DNA of 52,381 nucleotides from Zasmidium citrigriseum (Eukaryota; Ascomycota; Dothideomycetes; Mycosphaerellales; Mycosphaerellaceae): assembly GCA_002786025.1 (NCBI GenBank), contig NHNW01000098.1, forward strand, positions 1 to 52,381. The letters are read 5' to 3'. How positions within the stretch are numbered: position 1 is the first letter of the stretch; each line of letters opens with the position of its first letter. Both the position numbers and the translations under genes were made by a program. The notes under the pieces were generated by a model, which saw only the letters and a program-made list of their open reading frames with translations, had not been told where the DNA came from and made no database searches. Shown here in pieces: positions 11,480 through 23,275 of this stretch.

Positions 11480-12258
11480 CTCCTTATAGCTTCTTAATAG
11501 GCGAGTAAGATGTACTAGACAGTCGCTCTATGTCGTATAGAGTTAGGATAACGACGGCTATCGATAATGTTGTTACTTAAGTATTGTCGGGGTATCGAGA
11601 GAGGACGTCCTCGAGTTCGCCGACTAACTAGTAGAGGAGGTCGAAGGTCGCGGGTGTATAGTTATTAGGGCCGGTAGCGGCGAGCCTATCGAGCAAGACT
11701 ATAAGAAGGGGCTATATAGGCATATAGTCTAGCATCCCTAGAGAGAGGCGGCCTATTACGGTTAGTAAAACGTACGTTAAGTAGGTAGATAGCGACTTAC
11801 GGCTAACGAGTCTAGAGACATACTCGCTCGACAATAGTAGCTATTAATCGCCTACGTTACCGAGGAACTTATATAGGAACAACGCTAGAGTAAGAGCCTC
11901 CGTAGGCTTAAATATATCCGCTATACTTATACCGACCTATATACCCGATAAGAGGCGATCTCGTATAAACGAACACGCTAACTCGACGTCGAGGATCTAA
12001 GTAAGAGCATTCTTATAGGCGAGGGAGGTATACTTAACACCGTCGATATACTAAATATAAGGGCCAAAATACGGCTACTACGGCGTATCCGAGCTAATAC
12101 TATACCAAGCGACCTACTATTCGGGACTTAAGGCATTAGGATAAAAGGCGGGGACGATAGTTATAGTAGCGGCGACTATATCGTATAACGACTAAAGCGG
12201 GATAATATCGTCGGAGAGCGTAGCCGTAAGGTAAGAGGGGTGGAAATAAGCTAATTAG
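11480..12258 (+). pseudogene. unknown gene, third of the series; paralogue of the next
   Basis: The frame covering 11,690-12,256 has RIP stops only and shares ordered blocks with the next gene ~1,150 bp downstream: YVTEEL near 11,855, RYTYTDLY near 11,930, LNTVDILNIRAKIRLL near 12,036, SDLLFGT, then the C-terminus RGVEIS ending in TAA inside the palindrome at 12251-12258. Possible 5' intron: GTGATTTCTAGCTTAATTAG at about 11,449 with an acceptor-like TTAATAG near 11,500. Family unknown. Paralogy with the next gene explains the strong RIP. Confidence 0.5.
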
Positions 12259-12639
12259 ACGGTTGTACTAGAGAGTAGATAGTTACGGCGATAATAGAAG
12301 TTATGTCGCGGCGAAGAGAAGAAGAAGTAGATAAAGGGGAAAGGATATAAGTACTACGAGAAGGCTAGCTAAACCTTATATAAAAGTAAAGGATATATAA
12401 ATATCGTATATAAAGATGTCGGTAAGAGTATTATGTAAAGAGTAAGAGGAAATTCTAGTATAATAGAAGCACGCTAGTCGACTATTGCCTAGGTCGATAC
12501 TACCGAAGCAATATCTAAACTAACCGAATAGCTAGCTAACGCTAGGGCTACCTCCTATATATATACGCCTACTTCCTAAAGGCCCTTATCTATAAACTAT
12601 TTTCTTCGGTAGCTATGCCCCGTTTTCTTAGCTAACTAG

Positions 12640-13391
12640 TCGAGATCTCCTAGACAACTAGCCTACTAGATCGATATATCTACCGATAAATCGAAGATAG
12701 TCCGATAATAAATGCTAATAGACATTTAGGCTTACGGACCGTCGGGAAAGCGAATAAGGACGACTTGTATATCGCTAATAGATAGGTAGAGGCGGATGTA
12801 GGGAGCCGTTAAGAAGCCCTAAAACCTAATAGCCTCGAGTCTATCGAGTAACGCTAGGTAGAGGGGCCGGATACGTAAGTTATCGTCCGACTTAAGAACT
12901 AAGCGGTCTATATATGTTAGCGACATTCGCTCTACCGGAGGGTTAAATACTAACGGACGATAAGTCGATCTAAACACTCGTTTACTATTAGTAGCTAGGG
13001 ATTACTAGTATTACCGAGGAACCTCTATAGGAACATAGCCTCTATAAGGGTATATGCCGGCGTGTAAACTACCGGCTCGCTTACACCGACTTACGAACGA
13101 GCCGTAAGGCGATCTTAAAGGTATAGATAGGTAATATCGACGGCGGGTATAAGGGTAAGTACCTATTCGTAACGCTAAGAAGTGTACATAATACCGTCGA
13201 TATACTAGGTATACGGTCCGAAATATAGCTACTCTAGTATGTCTAAGGTAACTCTAAACCGAGCGACCCACGATACCGGGCTTAAGACGCTATAGTAGAA
13301 GGCAGGGACGGTAGACATAACGAGCCCTAGGGCGATCTACGACTATCGGATAACCTAGTCTCGAGTGGATTAGAGGATATAAGCTAATTAG
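12640..13391 (+). pseudogene. unknown gene, fourth of the series; paralogue of the previous
   Basis: Frame with TAG/TAA only, containing YITEEPL near 13,010, NYRLAYTDLRTSRKAILKV near 13,060, VHNTVDILGIRSEI near 13,184, SDPRYRA near 13,265, and the tail SSGLEDIS followed by TAA inside CTAATTAG at 13384-13391. The same blocks, in the same order and at similar spacing, occur in the preceding gene, so the two are tandem duplicates. The intergenic spacers (12,260-12,620 and 13,392-13,750) also share purine-rich runs followed by GCTAGCTAAACCTTA, so the duplicated unit includes the promoter. Confidence 0.52.
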
Positions 13392-13756
13392 ACGGTAGTC
13401 GTTAAATAGAATCGGCGTTTAATGTAGAGAAAGTGTTATTATAGTAAAGAGAAGAAAGTAAGAGGAAGCTTAGAAGAAGTATAGACGTAAGAGAGCTAGC
13501 TAAACCTTAAACCGGAGTAGAGTAACAACGCGAGTATATAATAGAAGACGGGACGAGAAGAGAATTAGTACTTTTATCCTAGCTAAGCTTACTAGGGTAG
13601 GTAATAGCTATTACGTCCGTAGGTAGTACGTATAACTACGATACCTATCTAACGCACCTAACCCCTAAGTAGCTTAAAGACATAATATATAATACCCGCG
13701 CCCTCTACGACGTAGTCTAATATTAAGTACTACTACCGCGCAAGAGAGGAGTTCTA

Positions 13757-14895
13757 GACTAATTAGCTTAGAACATCGAACTAACGGGGGCCGATTTAGT
13801 AGTAAAGGCCTTACCGGTACGGCACCCGAATAATTTCCTTATTCCGCTTACGCTCCTTACGATTCTAGCCGGTAGGAGCTTAGCCGAGAGATCGGGGATT
13901 AGAGTCGGTAGATTACTAATACGGTCTAGAAGAACTACTCGTAGATATAGTAGTCGAGACGGCGAACTCTAGGGTCGCTAAGGTATAGGCGACGTAGGTA
14001 GCGTTCTTATTACGCTCGGAGCTACTAGACGACCGAATAAGCGGCTCGAAATAACTAAAGCAATAGCTAGCCGCTACGCGGTCGCCGAGGGAGAGATAGG
14101 GGAGGTCTAGATGCAAATAAGTACGTATACACGGTGTTAAGAAGTAACGGCCTTAACTTACCTTTCGCTACCTTATTAGACATCTTAGAGACGGTAAAGA
14201 GCTACTCGTCTAAACTAGGCCGACCTATCTTAGTCTCCGTACGCTAGGTACTAAAGAGGATGTCGAGCGCCTATATAGCGGGCATAGTACCGGAGTTAAC
14301 TATAGCGAGTAATTTACGACTACGCTCGTCGACGGTCGGCGGAGAGTTAGAATTCGGGGCCCGGAGAACTCGTAATGTAAAGCCTAGAGGCTATAGGGGC
14401 GAGTAGGCGGTAGGGCGTAGTATAAGCGTTAGGTAGAAGGTCGACAACTACTAGATCTTATCCTTAGAGCGCTTCTACGTACGAGAATATACTATGTTAG
14501 AAGGTAGCAACTTAGATGCTTTAGAGGCGACCTAGCGTAGTAGAGAGAGGTCGTCGGCGTATATAGTCTATATATTATCTACTCCGGATTATTAGTAGAA
14601 GTAGACGAAGAAGCGATATAAAGGTGTAAATAGACTAATCTAAATCCGTTCGACGAGTCTATTAAACGCGAAATACTAATCGTCTAAGCCTATTATAGGC
14701 GTAGTGTCGGTAGCTAACATAGACTCGATAAGACCGCTCTATATAATAGACGTTAGTTAGGTATATAAGGTAGTTAATAGTATGTCTTCGGTCGTAGTAG
14801 ACTAAGATAATAGTTACTCGAGCGGGTCGGAGGGGGACTTCTAGCCTAGTTAGTTAGGAACCGGAGCTATAGTTAGTAGTAGGCGTAGAAGGTAT
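13757..14895 (-). pseudogene. RIP-inactivated gene, unknown product
   Basis: On the minus strand a start codon mutated to ATA lies near 14,895, 17 nt after TTTAGCTAACTAG; the text reads PSTPTTNYSSGS. A later frame carries SPPTVDERSRKLLAIVNSGT near 14,330 and SKMSNKVAKGKLRPLLLNTV near 14,190, then continues in an Arg/Ser-rich frame to a TAA at about 13,757 inside the palindrome GTTCTAGACTAATTAG (13,751-13,766). At least one intron is needed to join the frames. Function unknown; basic C-terminal half. The short open frame at 13916-14116 is an alternative frame here. Confidence 0.42.
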
Positions 14896-14899
14896 TAGA

Positions 14900-15465
14900 A
14901 GGAGTTTCTTAACTAGTTAGCTAAACGGTAGTAAAAGGACGGCGAGATCGAAGGAATTCGTAACTAATTAGTTAAGCGATTAAGGGTAGATAGTTATTGT
15001 CGGAAGAAGAAAGACGGTACATTAGTAGTATAAAAATAAGAAGTCTATCCGGAAAGTAAAGAAGCCTAAATAGAGTAAATAAACATATAAATAAATCGGG
15101 GTTTCCGGTAGTTTCCGTAGGTAACGATGTAAAGGAAAAGGACATATAAAGGAGGTTAACTAAAAGATTGCAAACACCTAAAATAATATACGTACAAATC
15201 ATATACGATTAAATATAAATTAAACGTAATACGGCGACGAGCGTAAAAGTAAAGTAGTAGAAATCTATAAAAGTATAAGTGGAAGAGAATAATAGTACGG
15301 AGGAAATATAGGCGATATAAAAAGGTACTATATATACGTAACGCCGTAATCCGAATTTCGAATAGATAGCCGATAGAAGCTACAAGAAACTCCGACCGGA
15401 CGTAAGAAGATAATAAGACAATAAAAAAAAGATAAACAAGGGAACATAATAGAAGGAAATCGTAG
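14900..15465. promoter_or_regulatory. divergent or intergenic A-rich region, TATA-like
   Basis: This stretch separates the 5' end of one minus-strand gene from the 3' end of the next. It is A/G-rich on the plus strand (so T/C-rich on the minus strand, as fungal leaders often are) with an A8 run at 15,423-15,430. A motif copy, GTAACTAATTAGTTAAG, lies at about 14,952. No coding frame was convincing; an open frame at 14972-15202 on the minus strand lacks RIP-type coding character. Confidence 0.35.
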
Positions 15466-15469
15466 CTAA

Positions 15470-16531
15470 TTAGTCGAATTCTCTTAACTAATATTAAACC
15501 TATCCTAACCGCACCTAGTAGTAAATATGCTATATATATAGTACTCGTTTATACATGTAGTATCTAACTTAGCCCGTTAGACGAGGGCGAGCTACTACTA
15601 TCTAAGGCTAGTCGGCATACGCGAGGCTTAGGCTAATATGCTCTAGCTAGGCCTTAACGTCCTTATCGTTAAAAGGGAAAGCCTCGTACTTACTATACTT
15701 AACGAGACGCTAACTAATAAACACGGCATAGTTACGCTAGATAGTAGCGAGAGTAGTAGCACCTAATAAACATTAGTATTATAAAGCAAAATAGGTAAGA
15801 GAATCTAATATACTAGTAAGGATTATCGTAGCTATAGTCTCTACTACCTTAACCTATCGACCCGTACCTCTACTACGCTCGACCTAGGCGTCGACGATAA
15901 CCTAGAGAGTACTAACGACGCTACCTACGGTCTCGTATATAGACTCCTTAAGATAGCGCTCGGCGAGGACATCGATAGAGGTAGAGTCGGCTCCCGTCTA
16001 TAGACGATATAGGTGCTCGGGATCGACGAGAACGTTCTCCGGGACGAGGACACGACCTCTAACGTCGTTACGGGCCCGCTTACGCTTAGTCTAGCGTAGC
16101 GGGGTAGATTTAGCGCCCGGGAAGAGCGTTTCGCTCTCCTTATCCTACTTACATAGCTAACGCTACTACTATCCTAGGAGGCTAAACTTCTTAAGGGTGT
16201 AGTCTTACTTACGCTCGCGCTAGAAGTTATTAAGAGTAGGAGCTACGTCGGGATAGGCGTTCTCGATAACGTTAGACGGCTTAGGGACGTTATCGAAGGC
16301 GAAGTACTTATTACTATATATACTACCCTTATTATCGGAACCCTCCTCGTCTCCGCCGGCTATCTCGGGTATAATCTTCGATAGGGTCTTACGTAGGGCC
16401 TTACGAGGGGCCTTACTAGCGGTAGTAGGTAGAGTATACGAAGTATTACCGAGGAGGACGGCAAGATCTTTACTAGACTAATATAGGCGGGGCTAACCGG
16501 AAGAGGAGAGGTTCTTAATATTAAGCTTTAT
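15470..16531 (-). pseudogene. single-exon unknown gene, start ATG mutated to ATA
   Basis: From ATA at 16531 (a RIP-changed ATG; text xKLNIKNLSSSG) one frame of 354 codons runs to TAA at 15470, which lies inside CTAATTAG. The frame is an exact multiple of three with only TAG-type interruptions. Landmarks: a Thr/Ala/Lys-rich N-terminus (APRKALRKTLSKIIPE), acidic GGDEEGSDNKG, KYFAFDNVPKPSNVIENAYP, a basic block TKRKRARNDVRGRV, and LAERYLKESIYETVGSVVS. A motif copy (CTCGACTAACTAG) sits 13 nt upstream of the start, another at the stop. The 3' flank is T-rich. It looks like a soluble nuclear protein, but the family is not recognised. Confidence 0.6.
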
Positions 16532-16559
16532 AGTAATTTCGGGGCTAGTTAGTCGAGAT

Positions 16560-17080
16560 GTAGATATATTAAAGTGTCGTTAAAGTATATATTTAGTAGT
16601 AAAAGGAGAAGATTATAGCTAGTTAGATAAATGTTATAAGTATTTCTATCTAAGTAAAGTTCGGAGTGTCTAAGAAGGGCGGAGGAAGGGAAATCGTAGC
16701 TAATTAAACAACTAAGAGGTAGTATCGGTAGTTATCGTAGAGAGAAAGGTTAGAGGTCGAAGGACGAGGTTAAATAGTACGCGAGAACCGAGCGCTAGAC
16801 CCCTATACCGACGGGCCGTACCTTCTACGTACGCGATAGGCGGCGGCGATAGTAGCGACAACGATAGTTCCGTCTAATTAGCTAAGATTACCGTCGATAG
16901 TAGCGCTTATATACTTTTAACGGTACTACGATAGTATTAGATGTTCTTATATGTCGAGGAAAGCGGGGCTACGTATTCGTAGGGTGTAATAGGTAGATAG
17001 GAGCGGAGAGGGAGCGAACATCGGGGCTAATTAGTTTCTAAGTCTAAATTTCGTTTATAGAGGATTCGCTAGTCTAACTA
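16560..17080. other. intergenic with four palindrome copies
   Basis: No gene seen. Motif copies lie near 16,612 (GCTAGTTAGATAA), 16,693 (GTAGCTAATTAAAC), 16,874 (CCGTCTAATTAGCTAAG) and 17,027 (GGGGCTAATTAG). This is an unusually dense set for 500 bases and may hold the 5' leader of the plus-strand gene that follows. Confidence 0.4.
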
Positions 17081-17399
17081 GGTGTATTTTCCTAGTCGTC
17101 GGTCGGGTTCCTATACGCTATAGGTTATCGGGCGTGTTAAGCGACTTCTTTAAAGAGAGCGAAGACGCTAAGATACTAGAAAAAGACTAACATCTAAACT
17201 ACTTAGTTATAAACTTAGAGCTTCGATTACACTAAGTACTATTTATCTAACTAGGTACAATCTTCGTCTCGCGCTTACATTATATGTTATGTATAGGATA
17301 TTAGTCGTATAATCTCCGCTTATAATAGACGGTATAATGTTTAATTCCTTACCGAGTCGGCTAGGTAGATTAACTATCTATATAGCCGTCCGTCGTCGC

Positions 17400-19200
17400 G
17401 AGGGAGATAGCGCGTCGATAGGTAATAAACTAATAACGTAAAATTAGAAGTCGAGTGTAGTACTAGCGAGTATCGTTAATTTAGACTTTAAGGAGTGTCG
17501 GGAGCGCGGCGACTAGCGTAGATAACCTAAGGTAGGGGATTGTCTATAATCGATATAGAGTTTAATAGGGATCCAAGTATAGGGTAGTATAATAGTAAGG
17601 AAGTCGAGAGTTAGCGGAGACGGAGGATATAGTATATAACGGTAGCCCTCGTATTAAGGTAAAGGATATTAAAATCTTCGCGAATAGATAACGCATCGAC
17701 GGCGAGTAGGAGGACATAGCCGTCGACGTCGTAATAATCGAGCGCTTCTAATAGCGGTTAGACTATAGTAAGGCGGAGTATAGGTCTCTTATATCGGAGA
17801 AGTAAGGGAGCGCTAAGGCGAAAGAAGCTATCGACTTCGCGTTTAGTCTAGAGTAAGGGATCGCCGAGGACATTAGTATTAAATAGGGTCGTAGCGGCGT
17901 TAATAGTCGCTATAGCGATTACGAGATAGATAACTAGGAGATAGAAGGTCTAGTAATAAGAAGCCTAGTAATAGTATCGGGCGAGGCGAGGAAGAAGAGC
18001 GAGATGTAGAGCGTCCCGGGGACGAGCAACTGTTATATTTATTATTAGAAGACCCGCTTTAAAGCAACTAGGTAAGTAGCTAGTTATAATGTCGCCGAAC
18101 GTTAATATCGCGGAAAGTCGATCGTAATGTATCTAACTACTATATCTACCTTATCTATATCCCTAAGAGTAACTATTATACTACTACCCGTAAAAGCGCC
18201 GATACGAACCTATAAGTAAAAGCGATCGCGGTACCTAAAGCGGCCTATAAACAAAGCCGATACTATATAAACTATACTTAACCGCGTATATCCTCGAGAC
18301 ATCTCGACCGCTACCGAATACGATCTACTCCGTCCGTAGATAACACCGCTTCCGAGTAGCACTCCGTAAGATAGCTAGCGAGACGCTAGATACGTCCGTC
18401 GTCGTAGACTACCGTAATAGTCTCGACTCTATAGAGCGCCCGACGAACGACTTTATATAGCCCCGGCCCGACGGGGAGAGCGTATAGCTATTAGCGAATA
18501 ACGCCCGCAAATCGTAAGAGTATAGTCTTAATAGAAATAGAGACTAAACATCTACCTAGAGAATATTAGCGTAGATAGGGGTAGGGAAGAAGAGGGAATT
18601 TAAAACCTAGGGCGTACTCCTCTACTACATTACAAAACAACTACAACTACTATACTAGCTAGCTAGCGGCGAGCGTAAAACTATCGAGGCGATCTACGAT
18701 ATACTATAATATAGTATAACGAACTATATCGTTACCCGGCCTCGCGCCGGCGAGGTAACGATTCGGCTAGTCTACGATTATATGTGGGTCGAGGACAAAT
18801 AGATAACGTGGACGGTAGGTAGACGACTAATAGAGGGTAGGTCTATCGCCTACCGTACTACGATCCGAGGCTATGCGGTCTATACTAGTCTTACTATATA
18901 TACACCTAGCGTCGGCGGCGATAAGGCGGAGTAGCTAGTCTAACTAAATAAGAAGGATGTAAACTAGCTAAATTTAATAATAAATAAGAATGCTAGACGG
19001 CGAGGAGGCGAACTAGCGAACACGTCGTAAAAGAGTAGCGAAGATAACCGTAATACGTAAACAAACTAAAGAGGGTAGCCTCGGTAAAACCCCTAGGCTA
19101 GTATATAGACGGTTTATAAATTAGATACCCTACTATTATAGCGATAGACAATAGCTAGAGTTACGACTAGCGACGTTATAATTCGATTACTACGTAGTAA
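17400..19200 (+). pseudogene. two-exon RIP-inactivated gene, unknown product
   Basis: Exon 1 is one frame from before 17,560 to 18,071 (KVKDIKIFANR, VDVVIIERF, LISEKxGSAKAKEAIDFAFS, GTSNCYIYYxKTRFKAT). A 46-nt intron at 18,072-18,117 has donor GTAAGT and acceptor AAAG; removing it joins codon phases exactly and opens exon 2 (YLTAYILETSRPLPNTIYSV, RFRVALRKIASETLDTSVVV, GVLLYYITK, RPRAGEVTIRLVYDYMWVED, GRRLIEGRSIAYRTTIRGYA), ending near 19,080-19,200. The intron contains GTAGCTAGTTATAA, a weak form of the recurrent motif. Total about 550 codons. Mixed alpha/beta character, no transmembrane segment obvious. Family not recognised. Confidence 0.58.
18072..18117 (+). other. 46-nt spliceosomal intron
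   Basis: GTAAGT donor directly after AG, AAAG end, and the two flanking exons share codon phase only if this segment is removed. A branch-like CGTTAAT lies 12 nt before the end. Confidence 0.6.
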
Positions 19201-19419
19201 TAATCTACAAATTAGTAGATAGAAGACGGATAGAAGGATATAAGGCAAGTAGGGATCGGTAAAGCGATAATAGACGACGGAGGTTATAATACGAGAAGAA
19301 AGACGATTAAGTGCAATTTCCTATAATTATACTATAGACCGTAATATACCGATTTCGAAACTAATTAGAAGTAATGTATCTAGTTATCCTAGTCCGTCTA
19401 ATTAGTCTTAATGCATTAG

Positions 19420-20225
19420 ATCGTAGACCGCCCTAGGCTATAGGTAGTCGAGTAGAGAAGTATAGATATAGTCGATAGTATCTACTCTTACGGTAGGATA
19501 GGGTAGACCTCCCTACTACTTACTAGAACCGGTACCGCTAGGACTAGAAGACGACTACTCGCGGGCTACTCGTATACTAGCTACGATTACCTAGGCGGTA
19601 TACTCGGGCGTAAAGTTACTACCGAAGCGGAAGAGGGTACTACCGCGGAGTCGGATGCCGGAGGTCTCGATCGCGAGGTAGGCGCCGATAACCTTATCGG
19701 CGAAGTCCTAGTTACTAAGACTATCTAGTATCTTCTCGTAAGCGCGGATGTCTCTAGCTATACGGATAAATTAGCCGCTAGTGTTCTCGGATAGCGAAGC
19801 AATCTCTATAACATACGAATTAGTATTAGGAAAGAATAGACTCGAGTAATTAAATAAGCTTACTACTAATAGCCTATACTACGATGCCTAAGAAATAGTC
19901 GAACTACTCGTACGTACCTTCCTCGGCTAACTCGCCGTCGACGAAGGCGGTACTCGCGGCTAGGAGAGCCGAGTTAAGATCCTTATCGATAGCGGGCGGC
20001 TTAGACTCGGCGGCGGAAGCGGCATTAGTAGTAGTAGCTAGGTCGAAGAAGAGGAGCGGGACCTTGAAAGGCTCCTTAGAAGCGGACGTAGGCGGTCTAG
20101 TCTTCGAACTATCGTCCTAGGTCGGCTTACTCTCTACGGCCTCGGCGGCCTTCTTACGCTTATTAGTTATAACGGCGATACGGTCGGTAAGATACGTAGG
20201 GGATTATATCTAACTAGGTGGATAG
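19420..20225 (-). pseudogene. two-exon RIP-inactivated gene, unknown product
   Basis: Exon 1 (about 20,190 to 19,864) reads TNKRKKAAEAVESKPT, then SKTRPPTSASKEPFKVPLLF, FDLATTTNAASAAESKPPA, IDKDLNSALLAASTAFVDGE. A 58-nt intron at 19,806-19,863 (GTAAGC donor, TACTAAT branch, TATAG acceptor) restores the frame: AIS, then KIASLSENTSG. Exon 2 reads IRIARDIRAYEKILDSLSN, DFADKVIGAYLAIETSGIRL, RGSTLFRFGSNFTPEYTA and a Ser-rich tail with GTGSSK. About 260 codons. It has a basic, Ala/Ser/Pro-rich low-complexity N-terminus followed by a folded part. A motif copy (CTAAACTAAGTAGACGAG) lies upstream at about 20,257 and another at 19,355. Function unknown. Confidence 0.6.
19806..19863 (-). other. 58-nt spliceosomal intron
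   Basis: Minus-strand GTAAGC donor, TACTAAT branch site 10 nt before a TATAG acceptor; phase-1 junction joins two frames that are otherwise different. A degenerate motif (TTTAATTACTCGAG) occupies its first half. Confidence 0.65.
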
Positions 20226-20429
20226 AAGAGTGTAATAAATAGTAGACTTCGGAATTCTAAACTAAGTAGACGAGAAGAGGGTTAACGAGTCGTACGAAGT
20301 AGAAGAAAGAGGAGAGTATAGAAGCGAACATTTATACTCGCGAAGCTCGGGCCGTAGAATCGTACGTACGTAAAGCTTATAAAGCTACGAGATAAGTAAA
20401 TGTTAATAGCGGTAAATTACATAGACCTA

Positions 20430-21030
20430 ATTAGCTAAGAACGTCGGCTATTTAATCGGTTAAGGAAGCGTTATATTAAGAGGTACAATAGACGATACCG
20501 ATCGAATTCCTACCTAATAGTTATTCTAATCCCGCTACGAATAGGGGATATAGTCGGTAGGTTTAAAAGAGCGATATAGTAGACGCTAGATAGGGCCTAT
20601 ATACCCTATATGTCGACCGATACCCGATAAAAGCCGGAAAAAGGACACATAAGAGCTAATAAATAGACGCTGCCTTTAAGACAAACAAGTCGTAGGTAGA
20701 CAATATATAAAAGACATCTATAACGGAATAGAACAAACTAACGAGAAATAAAGGAACTAGAAAGCTTCGAATTAACTAGAATGCACTTAGTATAGAGGTA
20801 TCGACTACTACATTAACATCCTTTTCGTACGTATACCCTACATCTATAACTCTATAAATACGTCTGCCTATAGTACACTAGCAAGGTATATATGTCTTAC
20901 GGTCGAGTACGAGTGCAACAATCGCTAACATATAATATACTTTAGGGAGCATTTAGTAACCCTTAGCTAAGCTTAAAACAGGAGAGAGTAAATATAAAAT
21001 TAAAGTGTTTATACTATATAGTATTTTTAT
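20430..21030. other. intergenic stretch, no gene recognised
   Basis: No coherent frame was found on either strand. It contains a motif copy at about 20,425 (CCTAATTAGCTAAGAA) and is otherwise A-rich. It includes the 3' flank of the gene at 21,080-21,870. Confidence 0.35.
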
Positions 21031-21079
21031 GAACTTTTCTACTAATTGGACGAGACTTAGATAATAGCTAGCCGTTAGT

Positions 21080-21870
21080 CCAATTAGTTAAGAACTCCGA
21101 TCCTAACCGGCTCCTACCTCTTATAGTAGATTTCTTACTAAGACCGGCTATCTACGTATAGTCTTAGAAGGGATAACAACAGACACCCCTAGCTCTTACT
21201 AAAGGCCCTCTATAGTATCTACGTCGTCGGTCGAGTTACTAGGAGTAGCCGTAGCCTTAGCGAATTAGGCATCGACCTCCTATACGACATTGCTTAGGGA
21301 GGTAAGCTTACTACGCCTACTAGTCCTACTATTTACGAAGGACTCGATTTCCTCCGGGTAGTAGTAGCCGTCGAATATTATAATATTACTACTAGGCGTA
21401 ATAACGTCCGTATACTCCACCTTATCCTAAGCGGAGGTAATAGTACTCTTAAAGGACGCCGGAGCTATACTATCGAGGGCGGACTCGTACTTACGGGCGA
21501 GACTAGTAACGAGGAGGAGATTACCCCGAGTCTCTACGCTTAGATATATAATGCCTATAGAAACGTTAGTACGAGACAAGACGGATTATCGTAACTTAGG
21601 AATATACGGCTTAACATATAGACGACAACCGAAAGGTAGAACTCGAACTACGCCTAACTACTATATATAGCGAGTATACCTAGGCGTAATAGTTCGAGGT
21701 CGTAGGTAGTCTTAGCGTCGAGCTCCTCGTTAACGACGGGGGGCGGGTTGGCGGCGACGGTCTTTCTATCGCTAGTACGGGCGGCCGTAGTATTGCGGTC
21801 GATAGCGAGGACGGGATACTTATAGCGTAAGGTAGAGGTAGTGTCGTTAGCGCGGTTCTCTATATTATTG
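21080..21870 (-). pseudogene. RIP-inactivated gene, unknown product, two exons
   Basis: The minus frame starts near 21,865 (ATA for ATG; text ANNxENRANDTTSTLRYKYP), then LAIDRNTTAARTSDRKTVAA, NPPPVVNEELDAKTTYDLEL. After an intron between about 21,660 and 21,550 (TACTAAC branch and CTATAG end visible; a motif variant CTAAGTTACGATAATCC inside) the second exon reads VETRGNLLLVTSLARKYESA, SFKSTITSA, DVITPSSNIIIFDGYYYPEE, SFVNSRTSRRSKLTSLSNVV and an acidic end STDDVDTIEGL near 21,195. About 240 codons, similar in size and layout to the neighbouring gene at 19,420-20,225 but not obviously homologous. Half-mutated motif copies lie at 21042-21049 and 21080-21087. Confidence 0.55.
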
Positions 21871-21899
21871 GCTATACTAAAGAGGCTCGAAGTTAAATT

Positions 21900-22780
21900 T
21901 GTTAACTAATTAGATAGATAAGGAGGGAAGATTAGTGTAATTAATGTACTTTAAAGCTAATTAGTTAAAATAGGGTAGGAAATAAGGGGTGTTATATTAA
22001 GAAGGATATTAAGTAATCGAGCGCCTAAATACTACGGTGCGTATAGACTAGTATCGAAGTAAAGACGAGCGATAGAGTAAAGACAAGCTAGCGTATAGTA
22101 ATATATAATAGCTATATCGAACTAACTAGTTTAGAAACCCCCTATCGAAACCGAATACCGTACGCTATATATCGCTACCGGTAATAGACATTAAAAAGAG
22201 TCGGATATTACTACTAGAGTATACGGAATAGCTAGTAAGGAGCCCGGAGAACATTTTAGTATGTCTATATCGAAGTCGAGACCGTTAGGTGTCTACTACG
22301 ATAAAGGTACCGTATACTTTCCTAGCCGACCTACGAACTATACCTATTATTAACAAAATAATAAATGTCGTCGATACTCTACTCTATAGCTTACGGGTAG
22401 ATTACAACTAATTAGTTGTAAACTCCTATACGAACGAAATACGACTACTTGCAATGTATATACGAGTACGATTAATATTAGTCTAAAGTTGGAACGACTT
22501 ACCTACGGTAGGATTAATCGTACTAATAAGTATAGCACTACATGTAGGTAGCGAGGTCGGGGTTTTAATAAAGATTATATATGTAGGTATTATATAATTT
22601 ACGAGCGAATGTAGGTATAGTAGTTCCTATAAAAGGTGTCTATAAGAGCGAACAATTAGTATAGCACGCTAGACGAAATACTAGCTCGTCTAGATAGGGT
22701 GGCGACTTCGGTACTACTTTCCTTAGTATAGGTACGCGAGACACGAGCCTAATATCCTTTAACTTAGTCGTTGTTCCCCT
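21900..22780. other. no gene resolved; motif copies present
   Basis: I found no frame that could be followed for long. Copies of the palindrome lie near 21,904, 21,955 and 22408-22415; the last is a perfect 16-bp palindrome (ACAACTAATTAGTTGT). The rest is TA-rich and may be a more fully decayed gene. Confidence 0.35.
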
Positions 22781-22860
22781 CCTCGCTATGCATTAACGAG
22801 ATAATAAAGACAACTACGATTAATTACATTAGTATTAAAGGAATTACGAGCGATTACATA

Positions 22861-23275
22861 AGGATTAAATAAATAACGATCGGCTACAGGATGTTTAATA
22901 AGATTAAGAGCGATTATATAATAGCGAAGAGGATAATAATAAATTACATAATAGTTATTAGGCTATACGATTTAGTATACTACTATAATATTCTCCTCGG
23001 TAGTATCGGTTTCTTATAATGTAGCTAACGCCTATCTTACCGTCGTCGCTATTCTTCTCGTCGACGTATAGAGGATTAAATAAACGACGATCGGCTACTA
23101 GATGTTTAATAAGATTAAGAGCGATTACATAATAGCGAAAAGGATAACGATAAATTATATAATAGTCTTAGGCTATACGATTTAGTATACTACTACAACA
23201 TTCTCCTCGGCAACATCGGTTTCTTATAATATAGCTAACGCCTATCTTACCGTCGTCGCTATTCTTCTCGTCGAT
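22861..23275. repeat. two-copy direct tandem repeat, 211-bp unit
   Basis: Copy 1 begins AGGATTAAATAAATAACGAT at 22,861; copy 2 begins AGGATTAAATAAACGACGAT at 23,072, a 211-bp offset, and the match continues to CTATTCTTCTCGTCGA at about 23,273. Differences between copies are mostly C/T or G/A at CA/TG sites (for example CTACAGG against CTACTAG), so the duplication predates at least some RIP. Short GATTACATAA-like subrepeats precede it at about 22,810-22,860. Confidence 0.9.
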
